Assembly (NCBI RefSeq): GCF_004766045.1
Contig: NZ_SPQQ01000003.1
Location: forward strand, 558,001 to 622,000
DNA length: 64,000 nt
From: Desulfosporosinus fructosivorans
Lineage (GTDB): Bacteria; Bacillota; Desulfitobacteriia; Desulfitobacteriales; Desulfitobacteriaceae
Direction of reading: 5' to 3'
Of this stretch, positions 60,544 through 64,000 are shown piece after piece. How positions within the stretch are numbered: position 1 is the stretch's first letter; each line of letters opens with the position of its first letter. The position numbers and the translations under genes are program-made. Under the pieces are notes generated by a model. That model did no database searches, had not been told where the DNA came from, and saw only the letters and a program-made list of their open reading frames with translations.

Positions 60544-61758
60544 TTGGAGCGAAGAATGAATTATCTGTGGTTGGGCCTAATCGTCTTGGCGGGGGCATTT
60601 TGCGCCCTATATCTGAAAAGTGCACTTTATCCTGGACCGATTAATCCATCCGCCCTACGTTATTTTTCAACAGAACAAGCCCATAGTGCTCGAGCCTATA
60701 GTTTTGTGCCCAGGGTATTATTTATTACGAGTTTTATGCTGCAGGCGAGCGTTTTGAGTTGGTTAGTTTTCAGTCGCAAAGGTGCAACGATCGCACGGAG
60801 GGTGGAAGTAAGATGTGGTCACTATTGGAGGAGTATCTTGATGTATTTTTTCCTCCTGTGGTTATTTCTGCGCTTACTCAGATTGCCGTTTACTCTGTTC
60901 GGAAACTATTATTGGCAACAAGCTTGGGGCTTTTCCACTCAAACTTTGGCTGCTTGGTGGTTAGATTATACCAAAAGTGCAGCGCTAGATTTATTCCTAG
61001 CAACGTTTGGTGTATTATTGTTCTTTGCAATTCTTAAACATTGGCCTAAAATATGGTGGGTTATCGGAGCGACACTTTTCGCTGTTTGGCTTGTACTTCA
61101 GAATTTTCTCTGGCCGGTGATCGTATCTCCTATGTTCAATCACTTTGAACCTGCTAAAAATCCTGCTGTAATAAGTATGGTTAAGGACTTAGCAAATAAG
61201 GCGGGAATCCAAGTTGATGAAGTGCTCGTGATGGATGCAAGTCGGCGCACTACGATGGCGAATGCTTATTTCATGGGGTTAGGAACAACAAAGCAGATCG
61301 TCATTTATGACAATCTGCTTGAGAATTATCCTCTGGATGAAGTTGAAGCGGTACTAGCCCACGAAATGGGACACTGGCAGAAAGGACATATTATTCAAGG
61401 GCTAAGTTTAGGAGTAGTCGGGGCTTTCTTGAGTTGGGGCCTTCTTGCTCTATATTTGAGTAAGCTTAGACCCACAGCTGGGCATCATCGGTTACAATTA
61501 TGGGCGAGTGTGCAGCTTTTTCTGCTGCTTATTATGATGGTTACAAACCCAATTCAGAACTATATTTCACGAGAAATGGAGAAGCAGGCGGACCAGGTTT
61601 CTTTGGAGTTAACTGGGGATTCTGCAGCAGTGGTACGGTTGCAAATTAACCTGGCCGCTAAAAATCTATCAGATGTATCGCCACCGGGGTTCATTGTTTG
61701 GTTTGGATATACTCATCCACCAGTCTTAAGTAGAATTGAGGCGATGGGGGATTACTGA
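60544..61758 (+). CDS. M48 family (Ste24/CAAX-type) membrane metalloprotease
   Basis: 404 residues with several membrane helices. The zinc site LAHEMGHWQKGH (HEMGH at 273-277) and a third ligand in the EMEKQADQVSLE region identify M48; the sequence around TMANAYFMGLGTTKQIVIYD is the Ste24/HtpX pattern. The TTG at 60544 has GAGGGG upstream, and ATG 60559 is an alternative with GGAG. Its end overlaps the convergent HtrA gene by 7 nt. Confidence 0.9.
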   Translation: MERRMNYLWLGLIVLAGAFCALYLKSALYPGPINPSALRYFSTEQAHSARAYSFVPRVLFITSFMLQASVLSWLVFSRKGATIARRVEVRCGHYWRSILMYFFLLWLFLRLLRLPFTLFGNYYWQQAWGFSTQTLAAWWLDYTKSAALDLFLATFGVLLFFAILKHWPKIWWVIGATLFAVWLVLQNFLWPVIVSPMFNHFEPAKNPAVISMVKDLANKAGIQVDEVLVMDASRRTTMANAYFMGLGTTKQIVIYDNLLENYPLDEVEAVLAHEMGHWQKGHIIQGLSLGVVGAFLSWGLLALYLSKLRPTAGHHRLQLWASVQLFLLLIMMVTNPIQNYISREMEKQADQVSLELTGDSAAVVRLQINLAAKNLSDVSPPGFIVWFGYTHPPVLSRIEAMGDY

Positions 61759-62987
61759 TTTGAGGCGATTTCTCCCAACGTTGCCTCTACTTGTTTCGTC
61801 ACTCCATCGCGAATATAGGTTATGGTTACTTTGTCCCCAACATTATTTTTATAGAGTTCCCGAACAAGATCTGAAGAATTTTGAACTTGGCCACTGTTAA
61901 TCTTGGTGATAACATCCCCTTTTAGAATCCCAGCCTTAGCGGCTGGCCCATTCTGTGTCACACCTGAAATATAGGCACCCAAGGGTTTATTGTTACTCGT
62001 AGCGTGGGCAATGTATTGATCGTCTGTACTTACTAAGAGGGCTGGATGTTTGGCGACACCAGAGGTAATTAACTGTTGTAATGTTGGTAGGGCATCTGAA
62101 ATTGGAATAGAGAAGCCCATCCCTTCAAAGCCTGTCTCCGCGTATTTAACCGAGTTAATGCCAATGACTTGACCTTGATAATTTACAAGCGGACCACCAC
62201 TATTCCCAGGATTAATAGCTGCATCGGTTTGGATCAGATTGTAACTTGCCATACCTTGGAGGGCAAGTGTGCGGTTGAGTGCAGAGATGACCCCTGTGGT
62301 TACAGAACGTGCAAATTCATCTCCGCCTGGATTGCCAATAGCGACAACGGGTTCACCCACTTCGACTTTTGATGAATCGCCCAGAGTCACTGCTGTAAGG
62401 TTGGATACATCCGAAATCTGTAATACCGCAAGATCTGTGCGTGGATCCGCGCCAATGACTTTAGCTTCTAAATTTCGGCCATCACTTAGGCTAACGGTAA
62501 TTTTTTGGGCACCCTCAATGACGTGATTATTCGTAGCAATATACCCTTTTTTTGCATCAATGATGAACCCAGAACCGCTGCCAGCTTCTTGAAGACCAGA
62601 ATTTCCGATAGACCCTCGACTAGTTTGGAAATTTGAAACGCCGACAACCGCTGGGCCGACATTCTTAGAGATTTGTGCTACAGGAAAATTGGTTCCGTTG
62701 GCAGTATATGCGACCTGTGTAAGCGGCGATGATGTACTTTCTGATTGGTTTGGGGACGCGTTTGCAGGATAAATATAGGGAATTACGCCTACAGTTGTAA
62801 GTCCACCTATGAGAGCACTAATTAAGCAGAGGCTCGCATATGCGAAAATTTTTCTTTTCGGTTTATGGTAATAGATTGGTTGTTTTTGTTGTGAAATGGG
62901 TACTAATTCTACTTCCTGTCTTTCGCCGTCTGAGATGTCAGCAGGGTCGTTATTGTCTTTTTGTGTAGAGAGAACGTCGTCTTCCAT
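61752..62987 (-). CDS. htrA: HtrA/DegP-type serine protease with PDZ domain
   Basis: 411 residues. One N-terminal membrane span (ASLCLISALIGGLTTVGVIP, ~50-72), a trypsin-like domain with His in ATNNHVIEG, Asp in PRTDLAVLQ and Ser in AAINPGNSGGPLVN, and a C-terminal PDZ domain (VTQNGPAAKAGILKGDVITKIN). Acts at the outer face of the membrane in envelope quality control. ATG with GGAGGCTGTAATT upstream. Overlaps the M48 protease stop. Confidence 0.94.
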   Translation of the reverse strand: MEDDVLSTQKDNNDPADISDGERQEVELVPISQQKQPIYYHKPKRKIFAYASLCLISALIGGLTTVGVIPYIYPANASPNQSESTSSPLTQVAYTANGTNFPVAQISKNVGPAVVGVSNFQTSRGSIGNSGLQEAGSGSGFIIDAKKGYIATNNHVIEGAQKITVSLSDGRNLEAKVIGADPRTDLAVLQISDVSNLTAVTLGDSSKVEVGEPVVAIGNPGGDEFARSVTTGVISALNRTLALQGMASYNLIQTDAAINPGNSGGPLVNYQGQVIGINSVKYAETGFEGMGFSIPISDALPTLQQLITSGVAKHPALLVSTDDQYIAHATSNNKPLGAYISGVTQNGPAAKAGILKGDVITKINSGQVQNSSDLVRELYKNNVGDKVTITYIRDGVTKQVEATLGEIASNQ

Positions 62988-63137
62988 AATTACAGCCTCC
63001 TGTTACTAATAGATTTAGTTACTTATAATACCTACTTTCATAAGAATAACTAAAATATGTTAAGTAAAGAGGTCTAAATTGTGAAAGTTTATAGGTGTTT
63101 TAGTCGAGGATTTGTGAAATGGGCAGTAAAGAGGCAA

Positions 63138-63240
63138 AAGTTAGGCTGAAAGCGATGTTGCATCCAGCCTTATTACTACAAACAAAAGATTGTGTCCCTA
63201 ATAATAGGAGGAATACATTGAATTTTGCCGAATTATGAGA
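63138..63240 (+). repeat. composite intergenic repeat, copy 2
   Basis: AAGTTAGGCTGAAAGCG with a hairpin partner CCAGCCTT (63143-63170), then AGGAGG and TTTTGCCGAATTATGAGA. Same order as at 37524-37631. Confidence 0.65.
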
Positions 63241-63270
63241 GGTGTGTAGAGTATTGCCTTGAAAAGGCAT

Positions 63271-63819
63271 TTACATATCGTGGGAGTAAAAAAATTCATA
63301 ATTTTCCAGCCAGTGATGAGTGAGTGTTTCGTGAATTTCATTTAAAGTATTTAGATGCACTTTTTCCCATTTCACGAGGCGCTCATAAAGTGCTTTAGCT
63401 TCAGGGGAAATGGCTTTTTCAGCCGCCTGGGAATAGAAGTCGATGGCAGCTTGTTCCATTAAAGTTCCAACTTTAAAGACGGCTAGATCCATAGTGGCAG
63501 TTTGGAAGAGTTTGCCGTCTTCAAATTGTTCCTTTGCCTTAGCGAACAACTCAGGTGACTTACCTTTCTTTTCTCGTTCTGTTTGGTTTTTATGCTGAAT
63601 ATCCAGCCAACTTACGAACTCATCCTCAAAAGTTTTCTTTTGGAGAAGTCTTTCGAAAAGGTTCTTAAGCCATTTTTCATGGTCGGCTTCTTGGTCCTTC
63701 AAAAAGATCAGGGCCTCTTTGACTTCCGGATTGGAGGTTCTTTCGGCTGCTAGGTCATAGAACGCCATTCCTTCCACTTCATTGAGAATGGCCTGACGAA
63801 GAACATCTAAATCATCCAT
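63271..63819 (-). CDS. ferritin-like (rubrerythrin-type) protein
   Basis: 182 residues of four-helix-bundle type. The first helix pair has AILNEVEGMAFYDLAAE and then LKDQEADHEKWL; the second has FKVGTLMEQAAIDFYSQAAE and LVKWEKVHLNTL. These contain the E..E and E..H pairs of a di-iron site (E18 region, E/H at 48-52, E at 126, E/H at 155-158). No rubredoxin tail. ATG 63819 has AAGGAGTGTTAAAC upstream; the GTG 9 nt earlier would overlap the site. Confidence 0.88.
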   Translation of the reverse strand: MDDLDVLRQAILNEVEGMAFYDLAAERTSNPEVKEALIFLKDQEADHEKWLKNLFERLLQKKTFEDEFVSWLDIQHKNQTEREKKGKSPELFAKAKEQFEDGKLFQTATMDLAVFKVGTLMEQAAIDFYSQAAEKAISPEAKALYERLVKWEKVHLNTLNEIHETLTHHWLENYEFFYSHDM

Positions 63820-63948
63820 GTTTAACACTCCTTATGAATTTGATCAACAGTGCTTTTTAGCAAAGTTATTAATTAGTTATTCTCTAAAGATAGTTTAATT
63901 CCTTTTTTAGAATTGAAACTAAAAAGATAAAAGGAGGAACATTTTAAT

Positions 63949-64000
63949 ATGCTACAACGTCATGGCATAAAATATTTTGCACCGGGTTGGTTTGCTGTGG
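63949..64000 (+). CDS. start of a TDT-family (TehA/C4-dicarboxylate) transporter
   Basis: Only 17 codons are inside the window: MLQRHGIKYFAPGWFAV. The FAPGWFA segment is the usual beginning of tellurite-resistance/dicarboxylate transporters, where VMGTG follows. AAAGGAGGAACATTTTAAT precedes the ATG. The rest lies past position 64000. Confidence 0.55.
   Translation, partial: MLQRHGIKYFAPGWFAV

Noticed and set aside
1..64000. CRISPR arrays, tRNA/rRNA genes, prophage and intact transposons
   Set aside because: No regularly spaced identical repeats, no tRNA-like cloverleaf or rRNA sequence and no intact transposase or integrase was recognised. The ~42-nt repeats at 51.8-52.2 kb are too degenerate and closely packed to be CRISPR.

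Overview
The window looks like a chromosomal segment of a low-GC, spore-forming, strictly anaerobic Firmicute of the Desulfosporosinus/Desulfitobacterium type (Peptococcales). This is inferred from content: T-box and SAM-I riboswitches, frequent TTG/GTG starts behind strong AGGAGG sites, a NrfHA ammonia-forming nitrite reductase, a multihaem cytochrome c/cytochrome b pair, a molybdopterin oxidoreductase, a two-gene SufCB system, a symporter with its 34-residue accessory protein, and a large PAS-GGDEF-HD-GYP protein. There is no 16S rRNA or other marker to fix the genus. No tRNA, rRNA, CRISPR array, intact transposon or prophage was seen.

Layout. 1-5.3 kb: partial uvrA-like gene, a GNAT gene remnant, T-box-controlled ileS, two very small ORFs. 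5.3-8.2 kb: SAM-I-controlled metNIQ methionine importer on the minus strand. 8.3-13.1 kb: methyltransferase, aminotransferase, thioesterase, Nudix hydrolase, nitrilase-family amidohydrolase. 13.3-17.4 kb: an operon for 2-hydroxyacid (probably lactate) use: GlcD-like flavoprotein, GlcF-like Fe-S protein, LarA lactate racemase. 17.6-22.4 kb: livKHMGF branched-chain amino-acid importer. 22.7-26.4 kb: small hypothetical gene, crotonase, aminotransferase, D-2-hydroxyacid dehydrogenase. 26.6-42.1 kb: c-di-GMP protein, WYL regulator with an effector-binding partner, NlpC/P60 hydrolase, phosphoesterase, two DUF218 proteins, GNAT, MBL hydrolase, HAD phosphatase, DinB/YfiT protein, PstS-like protein, molybdopterin oxidoreductase. 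42.3-44.1 kb: nrfHA. 44.4-51.6 kb: universal stress protein, FMN glutamate-synthase-like protein, sodium:solute symporter with accessory peptide, DUF202 protein, sufCB. 51.7-52.3 kb: a gene-less stretch with about ten degenerate repeats at ~42-nt spacing between a candidate promoter and an intrinsic terminator. 52.5-54.1 kb: cytochrome operon. 54.1-58.3 kb: many gene fragments and tiny ORFs around caxA and a ferredoxin-type protein. 58.3-64 kb: L,D-transpeptidase, cstA remnant, M48 protease, HtrA protease, ferritin-like protein, start of a TDT-type transporter.

The genes fit a respiratory anaerobe living on organic acids and amino acids: LarA/GlcDF could feed electrons from lactate, NrfHA, the cytochrome pair and the molybdoenzyme handle electron output, and Liv, MetNIQ and the SSS symporter import substrates. 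livK and the symporter operon share an almost identical ~65-bp promoter block, which suggests co-regulation.

Most notable points for follow-up: the candidate repeat-rich RNA at 51.75-52.27 kb; the shared promoter of livK and the symporter; the IleRS with swapped signature motif (GIHH); the NrfH first haem site CX3CH; a cytochrome whose N-terminus reads through a dispersed repeat; two matching ATGAC-N8-GTCAT operators around the WYL regulator; and a set of tiny ORFs and decayed genes at 54-58 kb. All functional calls rest on motif recognition from the sequence; no database search was run.
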